DNA of 64,000 nucleotides from Leptospirales bacterium (lineage in GTDB: Bacteria > Spirochaetota > Leptospiria > Leptospirales > Leptonemataceae): positions 272,348-336,347 of the forward strand of contig JAIBBN010000004.1 in the NCBI GenBank assembly GCA_019694655.1, in the 5' to 3' direction. The translations under genes and the position numbers were made by a program. A model generated the notes under the pieces. The model saw only the letters and a program-made list of their open reading frames with translations, had not been told where the DNA came from and did no database searches. The first letter of the stretch is position 1. Each line of letters opens with the position of its first letter. Positions 1 through 9,565 of the stretch are shown here, piece by piece.

Positions 1-1012
<1,012 letters not shown>

Positions 1013-1017
1013 GGCGG

Positions 1018-1422
1018 ATGGCCGGCATAGATCGAAACATCGAGCTGAGCATTGTTTCGCCCTCGAAGAATCACTACGAGGGCGAGGTGCTCTCCGCCCA
1101 AATCCCGATGCACGATGGGCTGATTGGCGTTCTGCCAGGGCACGCTCCGCTGGTCGGACTGATGGGCTTTGGTCTTCTAACGCTGCAGGATGATGCCGGA
1201 AGGCGTTCCTTTGTGATCGATAGCGGATTTGTAGAAATTCAGCCAGGCCGCATCACCGTACTGGCCAACCATGCCGAAGACCTGGAGCTTGTCGATCTGG
1301 CGCAGGCGGAAAAATCGTTGAAAGAGGCCCTGGCAATGCATGCCGAGGGCGAGTATCAGGTTCAGCAGCGATTGGACCGAATCGCTGCGGCGCGCACCCG
1401 GGTCCGCTACGGCGCCGCCTGA
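1018..1422 (+). CDS. atpC: F1Fo ATP synthase subunit epsilon
   Basis: This is the central-stalk epsilon subunit, which couples and inhibits the F1 motor. The 134-residue protein has the usual N-terminal beta-sandwich signature (PMHDGLIGVLPGHAPLVGLM) and a C-terminal helical hairpin rich in Ala, Glu and Gln. The ATG at 1018 follows the atpD stop by 5 bp, so the two are co-translated. The length is typical of the family. It is the last gene of the atp operon; the next gene starts 224 bp later. Confidence 0.96.
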   Translation: MAGIDRNIELSIVSPSKNHYEGEVLSAQIPMHDGLIGVLPGHAPLVGLMGFGLLTLQDDAGRRSFVIDSGFVEIQPGRITVLANHAEDLELVDLAQAEKSLKEALAMHAEGEYQVQQRLDRIAAARTRVRYGAA

Positions 1423-1646
1423 TCCCTGCTGACGCAAATCTACGAGCTACGGACCACTGATTGCTCCAGGAAATGGGGCAATGATGTCCCGCCGGCAGCT
1501 TTTTGATCGCTCTTTTGTCTCGCCTGCATCAAATTTGTGGGGGGCCGTTTCCGACACTTTAGAAGGCGTCCAGGCAGGTCCAGGAACCGCTGCTGGCCAG
1601 ACTCAGGATGAGCAGGACCAGCCGCCAATGACGACAGGAAACAGGG
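1423..1646. other. intergenic gap, end of atp operon
   Basis: These 224 bp separate atpC from the acidic repeat protein. Short ORFs run through it on both strands but none has a good start context or a recognisable product. I see no clear hairpin followed by a T-run and no confident promoter. The only supported element is the AGGAAACAGGG ribosome-binding stretch at its right end. Confidence 0.4.
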
Positions 1647-3176
1647 ATGGAAGAGCAACAAGCCCAGAATGGTGAGCTGGATGATTTTCCGGCCCTGGAC
1701 GATCTGGACTTCAAGCTGGATGAAAGTCCGCTGAGTCTGGATTCGCAGGATGATTCTGGAGACGACCCCTTTTCGCTTGGCACTTTGCACCCCTTGGACG
1801 AGCCCGCGATGGGCGACGACCTGAATCTCGAGCCGCATGATGAGCAATTGCCTGCTCTCGATGATTTAGCCGGAGACCTTTCCGTTGACTCTTCAGAGCC
1901 GGAACAGGTCGCCTTCAGCATGGATGCCAGCGAAGGCGCGGACCTGCCCCCGGAACTTTCCATCCTGGAAGGCGACGGCGATGAATCTGTCAGTCTGAGT
2001 GAAGACGAACTGGAAAATATCCTGGGATCGACAGACGATAGCTTCGGCGAAATTTCCGAAGGCGATCTTCGGGCCGAAGTGAGCGATGAGTTTGCCGATG
2101 TGCCGGAAGTTGATCTTGCGCCCATTGCGCCTGCCAGCGGCGAATTGAACCCCGACGAAGAACTCGGCTTTGACGATTTCCAGTCCGGCGCCGGGGCAAC
2201 TGAAGAACTGGTCATTCCTGAGCTGGAAGAAAGCAACGGCGATGGAGCAGGCGGCATCGAGAGCGAATTGCTGTCGGGCGACGACGACGAACCGATCGCG
2301 CTCTCCGCTGATGAACTGGACAATATCCTGACGGACGTTGAACCAACGGAGAGCGCTGACGAATTTGCGATGAGCGATACATCGGAGCTGCCAGCGGTCG
2401 ACTTTGGCGAAGTTGATGTGGGCGACGATTTCAGTGCGCCCAGCTTTGATGCAGATTTTGGCGCGTCGGAAATGGAAGTCGGAAGCGACGCTGAAACGCC
2501 CGCCGAAGCCTTTGCCGGCCTCGATGCAGAAGAAGAGAATATCACGCTTTCGGACGACGAACTCAGCCAGGTGTTGCTGGACGGCGATCTGCCGGCGGAA
2601 ATCAGCGAAGAGCTGCCGGCTGGCATGCTTGATCTGGACGACAATGAACCGATCGCGTTGACGCCCGAAGAATTGGGAAATATCGTTTCTGAAGTCGGCG
2701 AGGGCGAAGTTGGCCTCGGCGATATCGAATTTGCCGAACAGGCACCGTCGCTGGAGTTCGAAAGCGGCGACCAGAGCGAACTCAGTCAATTTTCCAGCAT
2801 GGAGGAGGGGCCAACGGCCCTCTCCGACAATGAGCTCAGCTCCATTCTCGAAGACACAGACGCCGAGGGCGTCCAGGCGCGCGCCGGATTGGAAGATGAG
2901 AGCGCCATTGCCGCTCTGGAACCGCCCGTAGATGTCATCAATCTGGATGAATACGGCGAAACGATCGAGGCCGGGCATGGCGAAGCGCCGCCGATGCGCG
3001 CCGCCGTCGCCGAACGGGTTGCCGTAGACTCAGGCGTAAACAAGGAAGAGTTGCGCAAGATGATCTCCTACCTGGACGGTCTTTTTGACCAGCTTCCGGA
3101 AACGGCCATTCGCGAATTCAGCCATTCTGAATACTTCGATCTTTACAAACGCATCATGGACGAGCTCGGGCTCTAA
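1647..3176 (+). CDS. acidic repeat protein with five LSxDELxNIL motifs
   Basis: A very acidic 509-residue protein with no signal peptide or membrane segment, so probably cytoplasmic. Five copies of a short motif of the form (I/V)xLSxxELxxIL lie at about residues 109-127, 211-229, 294-311, 331-348 and 386-402, joined by Asp/Glu-rich, probably disordered linkers. The last 45 residues (464-509) are different: a compact helical module ending in DELGL. The start is fixed by the AGGAAACAGGG stretch just before ATG. The gene lies 41 bp upstream of a GAF-domain protein, so the two are probably an operon. The repeats look like multivalent docking sites joined to one folded C-terminal domain. I do not recognise a named family. 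Long minus-strand ORFs through the gene are composition shadows. Confidence 0.85.
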   Translation: MEEQQAQNGELDDFPALDDLDFKLDESPLSLDSQDDSGDDPFSLGTLHPLDEPAMGDDLNLEPHDEQLPALDDLAGDLSVDSSEPEQVAFSMDASEGADLPPELSILEGDGDESVSLSEDELENILGSTDDSFGEISEGDLRAEVSDEFADVPEVDLAPIAPASGELNPDEELGFDDFQSGAGATEELVIPELEESNGDGAGGIESELLSGDDDEPIALSADELDNILTDVEPTESADEFAMSDTSELPAVDFGEVDVGDDFSAPSFDADFGASEMEVGSDAETPAEAFAGLDAEEENITLSDDELSQVLLDGDLPAEISEELPAGMLDLDDNEPIALTPEELGNIVSEVGEGEVGLGDIEFAEQAPSLEFESGDQSELSQFSSMEEGPTALSDNELSSILEDTDAEGVQARAGLEDESAIAALEPPVDVINLDEYGETIEAGHGEAPPMRAAVAERVAVDSGVNKEELRKMISYLDGLFDQLPETAIREFSHSEYFDLYKRIMDELGL

Positions 3177-3217
3177 TGAGCTTGCCATTGCCCAATCCGC
3201 TTTGAGGCTTTGCGCCG

Positions 3218-5689
3218 ATGGGCCTGCTCGACAAAGCCACGCTGGCGCGCGAAGAAACGTCCACAGACGCGCCTGAAGCGCCTGGCCGCAGCACGCTGAG
3301 CGCAGCGGCCGAGGGGCTCCGGGCCCGCGCCGAGCGACTTCGCCAGAGTGCAGGCAGCGCATCATCGGACAGCGGCATCCGCATCCACGGACTGCGTCGT
3401 CGCGCCGAGGCTATGGCTGGCGAAGCGCCATCGTTGACTGGGCCGATTGCCGCGCCTCCGCGGCGCGGCTTGCGCGATCGACTGCGCGAATTGGAGGCGG
3501 GCGCCCAGCCGGCCAGCGCCCAGCAGCGCCGCCAGGGATTGCGAGCGCGCGCCGAGGCGTTGCAACATGCGCAGTCGGCAAGGACCTCCGACGCCGACTT
3601 AGAGGCGGCGAAGCCTCCTGCAGAATCGACGCTGGCCGGCGCAGACGCGCTTGGTCCATTTGCCGCCGCTCTTGATGATTTCGATACCAGCATCGCTCCG
3701 GCGGTCGCCGCCGCTCGAACGGAAGAGGCGGAACAAACTGAAGCGACGCATCCCGTCGGCCTCGATCCCTTCGACCTTGCTCTGGAGGAGCCGCCTTCCG
3801 CCCTGGCGGGGGAAGAACAATCGGCAAACCTCGCGGCCGAGTCGCCCGTTTCCTTGCAGCCGGAGGGAGGCGATATCTTACATTCCGGCGAAGAGCTAGA
3901 TGCTGAGGCCTTTCCTGATCTGACTGAATCTCTGGAGCGCGATACTCCGGAACTCAAAGACGAGTTTGCTGCGCCCTGGACCCCGCAGCTGGTGCAGCCT
4001 GAATCAGAGGCAGGCGCCGATGAGGCGCTGGAGGCATCCGCCTCCCCGGCGTCGGATAGCGAAGAGGATCCTTTTGGGGCCTGGCAGCAGGAAGCGGAAA
4101 AAGAGGCAGAGCAACACGCCGCCCAATTGCAGCAGGAACAAAGTCCGCGTCGACCAACGGATCGCGACTTTCTTTTTGATGGCGATGATTTGAGTACGGC
4201 GCCCGCCGAAAGCTACATTGCCAGCCAGCGCAAGGTCGACCACTATCTGGCGCTATTTGATATTACAAAAGAGATATCAACTATTGATCGCTTTGAGGAC
4301 CTCTGGGATAGTTTGAACTACGCCGTTATGGGACAGGTCGGCGCTGAAACTATTTGTATCTTCTCAGCTGTGCAGCGTAGCGCCAATGGCGGCATCTTTT
4401 ATCCTGTAGCACATAGCGGATTCGAAATGCCGCAGGGCTGGGCGCTGAAGCGCGGCGATGAGATCTATGATCGTCTGGCCAAGGAAGATGGGGTTAAGTA
4501 CGTTGAAGAATTCCTGAATCAGCCGCGCACTGCGCTATCGCCGGTGGAGCGCCGCATCCTGGAAACCTCTCGCGCCAGGCTGGTGGTTCCGCTAAAAAAC
4601 ATGGGTCAGCTCTACGGCATTGCATTTGTTGGCGCACAATTGAGCGGCAATGACTATACCGTGGATGATCTTGAGTTCCTTTCGCTGCTGGGCGAGATCG
4701 CAGCGGTGGGCGCGGACCGGGTGTTGTCGCGACTGGAATTTGAACGCGATACGGAAGAGCTTCGTCGCCGTAACATGATCCATGGCAGCATGTTCTCCCT
4801 GGCCCGCCGGGCAGCTAACGTGCGCGGCCTGGATGAACTATACGATTTGCTTGCTGAACGGTTGCGTGAAGACTTTCACGTTGATAGCTTTTCGTTGGTC
4901 CTGCTTTCGCCGCGCGACCGAGAGTATCGAATTTTTGCCGGGAATCGAATCAGCCCCGACACCATGGAACGCTTCCATCTGGGAGTCAATTCAGAGCTCG
5001 TCGCCATGGTTTCCAATCTGACGCGAGTCTACGATTTGGCCGATTTTCGCAACCATCCGGAAATTGCTCGAAATTATACGAACGACGATCTGGCGCTTAT
5101 GCAGCACTACTGGATTGCGCCTCTGATCAATATGCACTGGTTGGCCGGATTCATTACCATCCATCGCACAACCGAACCCTGGACGGAATTGAATCGTGAG
5201 TTGATGGTCACGGCGGCTGAAATCATTTCCTCGGCGGCGGCCAACTGCATCATTCTTGGCGAACGCGAGTCCCTGTTCCGGGATCCGTTCAGTCCGCTGG
5301 AGGAACGCCTCAAAGACGAGTTGCGCAAGGCGCGAGAATTCAATGCCCCGTTGACGCTGGTCGATTTTCGGATAAAGAATATTCGGCGTCTGAACGAACT
5401 GGCGCCCGCCGAGCGCGTGGCCGATTTTCTGGCCGGCCTCACCCGTTCGATGTCCGGGCTGCTTTTTGAAACGGATTTTATGGCCCGTGTTGCGCAGGGC
5501 CGTTTTGCCCTGATTTTGCCCGGTCGAGATCGCGAAGAGTCTGAAATCTTCATTCGCAAATTGAAGGCCGAAATTCGTCGAGCTCGTTCCTTGCCGGGTT
5601 CGCCGGTGGATCCCCAGCTGGTTCACTCGCTGGTCAGTTATCCCCGCGATGCGCAAGACGCCGGAAAAATGTTGTCCGTATTCGATTGA
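3218..5689 (+). CDS. GAF-domain protein with degenerate GGDEF C-terminus
   Basis: An 823-residue soluble signalling-type protein. Residues 1-120 hold four copies of a GLRxRAExL-like motif (33-41, 58-66, 84-92, 107-115). A long acidic linker runs to about 330. Two GAF-like domains follow (about 331-510 and 513-685). The last 135 residues follow the diguanylate cyclase fold pattern (DPFSPLEERL, then DFMARVAQGRFALILPG), but AQGRF replaces the GGDEF active site, so no c-di-GMP synthesis is expected. It could be a sensor or scaffold. It sits directly after the acidic repeat protein, which shares its disordered acidic style, and before an envelope lipoprotein. The start ATG at 3218 gives MGLLDKA. 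The fold assignment is from motif reading only. Confidence 0.75.
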   Translation: MGLLDKATLAREETSTDAPEAPGRSTLSAAAEGLRARAERLRQSAGSASSDSGIRIHGLRRRAEAMAGEAPSLTGPIAAPPRRGLRDRLRELEAGAQPASAQQRRQGLRARAEALQHAQSARTSDADLEAAKPPAESTLAGADALGPFAAALDDFDTSIAPAVAAARTEEAEQTEATHPVGLDPFDLALEEPPSALAGEEQSANLAAESPVSLQPEGGDILHSGEELDAEAFPDLTESLERDTPELKDEFAAPWTPQLVQPESEAGADEALEASASPASDSEEDPFGAWQQEAEKEAEQHAAQLQQEQSPRRPTDRDFLFDGDDLSTAPAESYIASQRKVDHYLALFDITKEISTIDRFEDLWDSLNYAVMGQVGAETICIFSAVQRSANGGIFYPVAHSGFEMPQGWALKRGDEIYDRLAKEDGVKYVEEFLNQPRTALSPVERRILETSRARLVVPLKNMGQLYGIAFVGAQLSGNDYTVDDLEFLSLLGEIAAVGADRVLSRLEFERDTEELRRRNMIHGSMFSLARRAANVRGLDELYDLLAERLREDFHVDSFSLVLLSPRDREYRIFAGNRISPDTMERFHLGVNSELVAMVSNLTRVYDLADFRNHPEIARNYTNDDLALMQHYWIAPLINMHWLAGFITIHRTTEPWTELNRELMVTAAEIISSAAANCIILGERESLFRDPFSPLEERLKDELRKAREFNAPLTLVDFRIKNIRRLNELAPAERVADFLAGLTRSMSGLLFETDFMARVAQGRFALILPGRDREESEIFIRKLKAEIRRARSLPGSPVDPQLVHSLVSYPRDAQDAGKMLSVFD

Positions 5690-5738
5690 CGGCGCGCCCT
5701 GCAGTTACGGCCCGTTGCGCCGCCCTGGAGTCCGACCG

Positions 5739-6356
5739 ATGACCTCATTGTTTCGCATCCTGCGATACGCGCTGGCGATGGCAATTGCCGCGGCTGCGGC
5801 ATTGCTAATATCCTGCGCCGCCGGAGATGCCGGCGGCGAGGGCTCTGCGGCTCTGGCCTATGATCCGGCCAATGAACCGGATGCGCCGACGGAGCAGGAC
5901 GATCCCTTCCTGCGCGCTGCGCCCGATGGAACCACCTTCCGAATTCTGATTGATCGCGATGGCTACCATGTGCGACAACTTGCTCGCCGCGAATTATTCC
6001 GTCGCAAGAAGGACATTGAAGGCGATCGCGAGCAGTTTGATTTTTTTCGCAGCGAGCATGACAAGGCCGACTTCATGGATCTGCGTCTGGAGGGCGTGCT
6101 GCAGATTCGGCTCAATCCGCTCTCCGGCGCCATCGAGCATATCGCTTACCTTGCCGGGCGCACGCCGCGCACCTGGCAGGCCAGCAAATTCTTCCAGGAC
6201 GACATCAGCCGTTTTCGCTTCGACTTCCTGGCCGGCGGGGTGAATCCACGGGAATTCAAGGCGCACTACCTCTGGGTGATCCACAAGCGCGAAGGCCTGA
6301 GCGATGAAGAGCAGCGACGCCGGGCGATTGAGTACTTGAACTCGCAAGTGCGATGA
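5739..6356 (+). CDS. predicted lipoprotein
   Basis: A 205-residue protein with a clear lipoprotein signal: a positively charged n-region, an Ala-rich hydrophobic stretch and the lipobox LLISC with the acylated Cys at residue 26. An upstream in-frame ATG at 5649 lies inside the preceding gene. I chose 5739 because GGAG at 5727-5730 is well spaced and the signal peptide starts there. The mature part is charged and has no domain I recognise. It overlaps the next gene by ATGA, so the two are translationally coupled. Function is unknown; the likely location is an inner or outer membrane leaflet facing the periplasm. Confidence 0.75.
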   Translation: MTSLFRILRYALAMAIAAAAALLISCAAGDAGGEGSAALAYDPANEPDAPTEQDDPFLRAAPDGTTFRILIDRDGYHVRQLARRELFRRKKDIEGDREQFDFFRSEHDKADFMDLRLEGVLQIRLNPLSGAIEHIAYLAGRTPRTWQASKFFQDDISRFRFDFLAGGVNPREFKAHYLWVIHKREGLSDEEQRRRAIEYLNSQVR

Positions 6357-7003
6357 GCGCGCTTGCGATTATTACGCCGGCCGCTCTGACCTTTGCAGCG
6401 GCGCTGCTGGGGCTGGCGGCCTTGCTGGGCGTATCCTGGATTCTGTACATTGTTGTTGTGGCGCCGGCCCGTCGAGTGAAGGCGGAGCAGGACGCTCCGC
6501 CGCCGCAGGTTGGCTACGCCCTGGATCTATTTCTTTCCGATCAGAATCGACAGCGCAAGGTAAGCATCGGTCTGCTCGATTCCGACATCAAACTTCGGCT
6601 CAGCGGCATCCGCGAGGACCAGTTGATTCTGCGCTTTGAAAAGGAGCGAGGCCTGGAGGAATACCAGATCAACATTCAGCCTGGCGCCAATGTGTACTAC
6701 CGGCCGCCCCATGGTCGCAAGATCGAGGCAATGAAGGATGGGGAAACCGTGGAAAGCCGCGAATTGATCGGTCACGCTGCCGCCTTTCGCCTGGCGGCCA
6801 GCGTGAAGAACAATCGAGCCCTGCAATATGTTGAATTTGAATTGTCAGTCAAATTTGTGATTAACAACCTGGGCGAAGAAGTGATGCGATTTACGCTTTC
6901 CTTAACTCGCATATTCCCGGGCGTCGACACCGGCTCGCGCAACAAGCAAGGACTCTATGGATTCAGTCGCTTTCGCGGCGGGCAGGAGGAGCCCACGGAA
7001 TGA
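6353..7003 (+). CDS. single-pass membrane protein of unknown function
   Basis: A 216-residue protein with one strong N-terminal membrane helix (about residues 5-32), then a soluble beta-rich domain of roughly 170 residues. It overlaps the upstream lipoprotein by ATGA and the downstream thrC by four bases, so all three are probably co-translated. The soluble part (for example ELSVKFVINNLGEEVMRF) has a PilZ- or beta-barrel-like alternation, but I see no RxxxR or D/NxSxxG motif, so I do not assign it to PilZ. Conserved co-localisation with the lipoprotein would suggest a joint envelope role. Confidence 0.7.
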   Translation: MSALAIITPAALTFAAALLGLAALLGVSWILYIVVVAPARRVKAEQDAPPPQVGYALDLFLSDQNRQRKVSIGLLDSDIKLRLSGIREDQLILRFEKERGLEEYQINIQPGANVYYRPPHGRKIEAMKDGETVESRELIGHAAAFRLAASVKNNRALQYVEFELSVKFVINNLGEEVMRFTLSLTRIFPGVDTGSRNKQGLYGFSRFRGGQEEPTE

Positions 7004-8346
7004 TCCCGCCAGCAATTTCAGGTCTGAAGGCCGTCTTGCGTTGTATCGAATGCGGTCGACAGTATTCTTTGCACGTCGTTCTCTATCGGTGTCAACACTG
7101 CGACGGACTGCTTGAAGTTTTTCATGACGTTTCCGCCCTGCAGGCGACGCCGGCTCAAGAATGGAAGCAGCTTTTCGAAGGTCGGATGAGCGATTTTTGT
7201 CATCCTTGGAATTCGGGCGTCTGGGGGAAACGCGAGTGGGTGCTGCCGGAGATCGATGATCAGGATATTGTCAGTCACAGCGAGGGTCGATCGCCGCTCA
7301 GCGAGCTCCACGAGCTGGCGCACGAACTCGATCTGAGCAGGCTCTGGATCAAACAATGCGGCATTTCCCACACCGGCTCCTTCAAGGATCTGGGTATGAC
7401 CGTTCTGGTGAGTCATGTGCGCTCCCTGATCCGCCGCGGGATTTCGATCCGAGCCGTAGCATGCGCCTCGACCGGCGATACCAGTGCAGCGCTGGCAGCC
7501 TATGCCGCCGCTGCCGGCATTCCGACGATTGTGTTTTTGCCGGCCGGAAAGATTACGACGGCGCAGCTGGTCCAGCCGCTGGCCTCGGGCGCCATCGTAC
7601 TATCGCTGGATACTGATTTCGACGGATGCATGGAGGTGGTGCAAGCGATCACCGCCGATCAAAGCATCTATCTGGCCAATTCAATGAATCCGCTGCGTAT
7701 CGAGGGGCAAAAGACAGTTAGCATCGAGCTGGTCCAGCAACTGGGCTGGCAGGCTCCAGACTGGGTCATCATTCCGGGCGGCAATCTCGGCAACGTCAGC
7801 GCACTCGGGGCTGGTTTCAAACTACTGCGCGACTGCGGCCTGATCGATCGGTTGCCGCGGATCTGTGTTGCGCAATCGGAGCGCGCCAATCCGCTCTACC
7901 TGAGTTTTCAGAAGAACTTTTCCGCCCTGGAGCCAGTGAAGGCCAGAACCACCCTTGCTTCCGCCATTCAGATCGGCAATCCTGTAAGCTATCCGCGCGC
8001 CGTGCGCACCTTGCGTGAATTTGAGGGAGTGGTGGAGCAGGCCAGTGAAGAGGAGCTTGCTGAGGCCTCCGCTCGAACCGATCGATTTGGACAGTTCTGC
8101 GATCCGCACACGGGCGTTGCCCTGGCTGCGCTTTTCAAGCTGCGCCAGCAAGGCGCTATCAAGGCGCAACAGAGCGTCGCATTGATCTCTACCGCGCACG
8201 GACTCAAATTTTCTGATTTCAAAATCGGCTACCATGAAGGCCGCCTGAGCGATGTCGGCCAGCAACGCTATCGAAATATGCCGGTCGCGCTGCCGGCCGA
8301 CATCAAGCGCGTGCGCGCCGCCCTGGCCGAGCGTCTCGGAAAGTAG
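7000..8346 (+). CDS. thrC: threonine synthase
   Basis: This PLP enzyme converts O-phosphohomoserine to threonine in the cytoplasm. The 448-residue protein begins with a zinc ribbon (Cys15, Cys18, Cys31, Cys34), as in long bacterial and archaeal forms. The PLP lysine is K129 in HTGSFKDLG. The phosphate-binding strand reads PGGNLGNVSA, and the C-terminus has the fold-type II pattern. The start overlaps the preceding gene by four bases. A GHKL-type ATPase gene follows after 4 bp. Threonine synthase is the best call from the ribbon and overall layout; a related cysteate or diaminopropionate enzyme is less likely. Confidence 0.88.
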   Translation: MIPPAISGLKAVLRCIECGRQYSLHVVLYRCQHCDGLLEVFHDVSALQATPAQEWKQLFEGRMSDFCHPWNSGVWGKREWVLPEIDDQDIVSHSEGRSPLSELHELAHELDLSRLWIKQCGISHTGSFKDLGMTVLVSHVRSLIRRGISIRAVACASTGDTSAALAAYAAAAGIPTIVFLPAGKITTAQLVQPLASGAIVLSLDTDFDGCMEVVQAITADQSIYLANSMNPLRIEGQKTVSIELVQQLGWQAPDWVIIPGGNLGNVSALGAGFKLLRDCGLIDRLPRICVAQSERANPLYLSFQKNFSALEPVKARTTLASAIQIGNPVSYPRAVRTLREFEGVVEQASEEELAEASARTDRFGQFCDPHTGVALAALFKLRQQGAIKAQQSVALISTAHGLKFSDFKIGYHEGRLSDVGQQRYRNMPVALPADIKRVRAALAERLGK

Positions 8347-8350
8347 AGCG

Positions 8351-9103
8351 ATGACCGCGCCCAACGTCCTACAGGCCTTGCAGCAGGGCAGAGCAATTAC
8401 GCTGCGCTCGCGCGTATTGAGCGAACATAGCGAGGAACGGCTGCTGGGAACAATGGAGGCGGTTTATGGCTATTTTAATCGCGCGGAGTTGGCCGGGCCG
8501 CTCTATGCGGCCGTTCGCGAATTGATTCAAAATGCTGCCAAAGCAAATATTAAGCGCATTCTGTTCGATGAGCTGGGTATTCAGCCAGGCGAGGTGCGCG
8601 ACTACGTTGAGGCGATGTCGATCTTTCGAAAACAGTTGAATCGGACGCACATTTCCGGATACCTGCAGGCGATTCGTGCTCGCGATTTGTTTGTCGACGT
8701 ACGCTTTGAACACAGTCCGCGCGCGGTCGCTATTACAATTTCCAATCCCTTTCCGCTTTATGCCGAAGAAGAACTACGCATTCGTCAGAAGTTCCGTGAG
8801 GCGCAATTTGCCGATGGCCTCTATGAGTTTTATTTGCAGCATGGCGATCAAGTGGAGGGCGCCGGAATGGGGATTGCGATGGTGCTGATATTGCTGCAAC
8901 AATTGGGATTCGATCCGCGGCTTTTTTCAATCCACTCCGATGCTGCCAGCGGGCGAGCGATCTCGCGAATGATCACGCCCATGAGCGATGACTATGAGTC
9001 GCCCAGACGTCAATTTCATCGGCTATGTCTGGAGCGCGACTGTACTCCGCAGCAATTGCGTCTCGCAATTCGCGGCGGCAGCGTGCAGCTGGCCAGGCTT
9101 TGA
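8351..9103 (+). CDS. divergent GHKL ATPase (paralog A)
   Basis: A 250-residue soluble protein with a histidine-kinase-like ATPase fold but no HisKA, receiver or membrane part. The N-box is clear (ELIQNAAKAN, residues 57-66), and the G2 loop reads VEGAGMGIAM from residue 168. The G1 box DxGxG is absent; the equivalent strand reads ITISNPFPL. A conserved RQKFREA stretch lies between them. Two paralogs with the same altered pattern lie at 29625 and 30443. ATG 8351 was preferred to the upstream in-frame ATG at 8252, which lies inside thrC. An anti-sigma or regulatory kinase role is possible, but the missing Asp may change nucleotide binding. Confidence 0.75.
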   Translation: MTAPNVLQALQQGRAITLRSRVLSEHSEERLLGTMEAVYGYFNRAELAGPLYAAVRELIQNAAKANIKRILFDELGIQPGEVRDYVEAMSIFRKQLNRTHISGYLQAIRARDLFVDVRFEHSPRAVAITISNPFPLYAEEELRIRQKFREAQFADGLYEFYLQHGDQVEGAGMGIAMVLILLQQLGFDPRLFSIHSDAASGRAISRMITPMSDDYESPRRQFHRLCLERDCTPQQLRLAIRGGSVQLARL

Positions 9104-9114
9104 TCGACGAGATT

Positions 9115-9531
9115 CTACTGAGCGGCGGAAGCCGTCGGCTGAGCGCTTTGCGCATCCTCGACCAGCAGCTGGATTCCGGAGCGATCGCGCAGCATTTCTT
9201 CGATGTGGCGCGCAAGTTGAATTTCAAGCGGGAAAGGGCGGCGCCGGCGTCCGAGAATTCGATTTTGCGCCGCCTTCATGCGCTGGCAACCGCCGTGCGA
9301 TGATAGCGCTGCCTTCAATTGGCCATCGTAGATCTGCGCCTGAAAGTCGTCGACTGGTCGATTGAGCAGGCCCAGCACGCGGCTGCGCTCGGGCCCCTCC
9401 AGCGCCAGGGCCTGAATCCAATCTTCGATAACATCGCGGTCATCGTCGCTGGGCCCTCCGTTACGCCAGGCTTCAGCGATCAGGACTTTGAGCAGAATTT
9501 CGCGGCAATTGTCGTCTTCAGTGAAGGCCAT
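9115..9531 (-). CDS. TerB-like small protein
   Basis: A 138-residue minus-strand protein 34 bp downstream of apaG and probably co-transcribed with it. The first 65 residues have the look of a TerB-type helical domain: LLKVLIAEAWRNGGPSDDDR followed by an acidic helix and ALALEGPERSR. The rest is basic and then Ala/Gln-rich. It converges on the GHKL gene with 11 bp between the stops. The TerB assignment rests on pattern only; the metal-binding acidic residues would need an alignment to confirm. If correct, it is a soluble envelope-stress-related or scaffold protein. Confidence 0.55.
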   Translation of the reverse strand: MAFTEDDNCREILLKVLIAEAWRNGGPSDDDRDVIEDWIQALALEGPERSRVLGLLNRPVDDFQAQIYDGQLKAALSSHGGCQRMKAAQNRILGRRRRPFPLEIQLARHIEEMLRDRSGIQLLVEDAQSAQPTASAAQ

Positions 9532-9565
9532 GTAACTCTAATGTCCTCGTCTCTTGCGCCTTTGC

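Noticed and set aside
1559-2644. Long minus-strand ORFs of over 360 codons antisense to the acidic repeat protein
   Set aside because: They are Ser/Pro-rich shadows of an Asp/Glu-rich coding frame, without a family match or start context.
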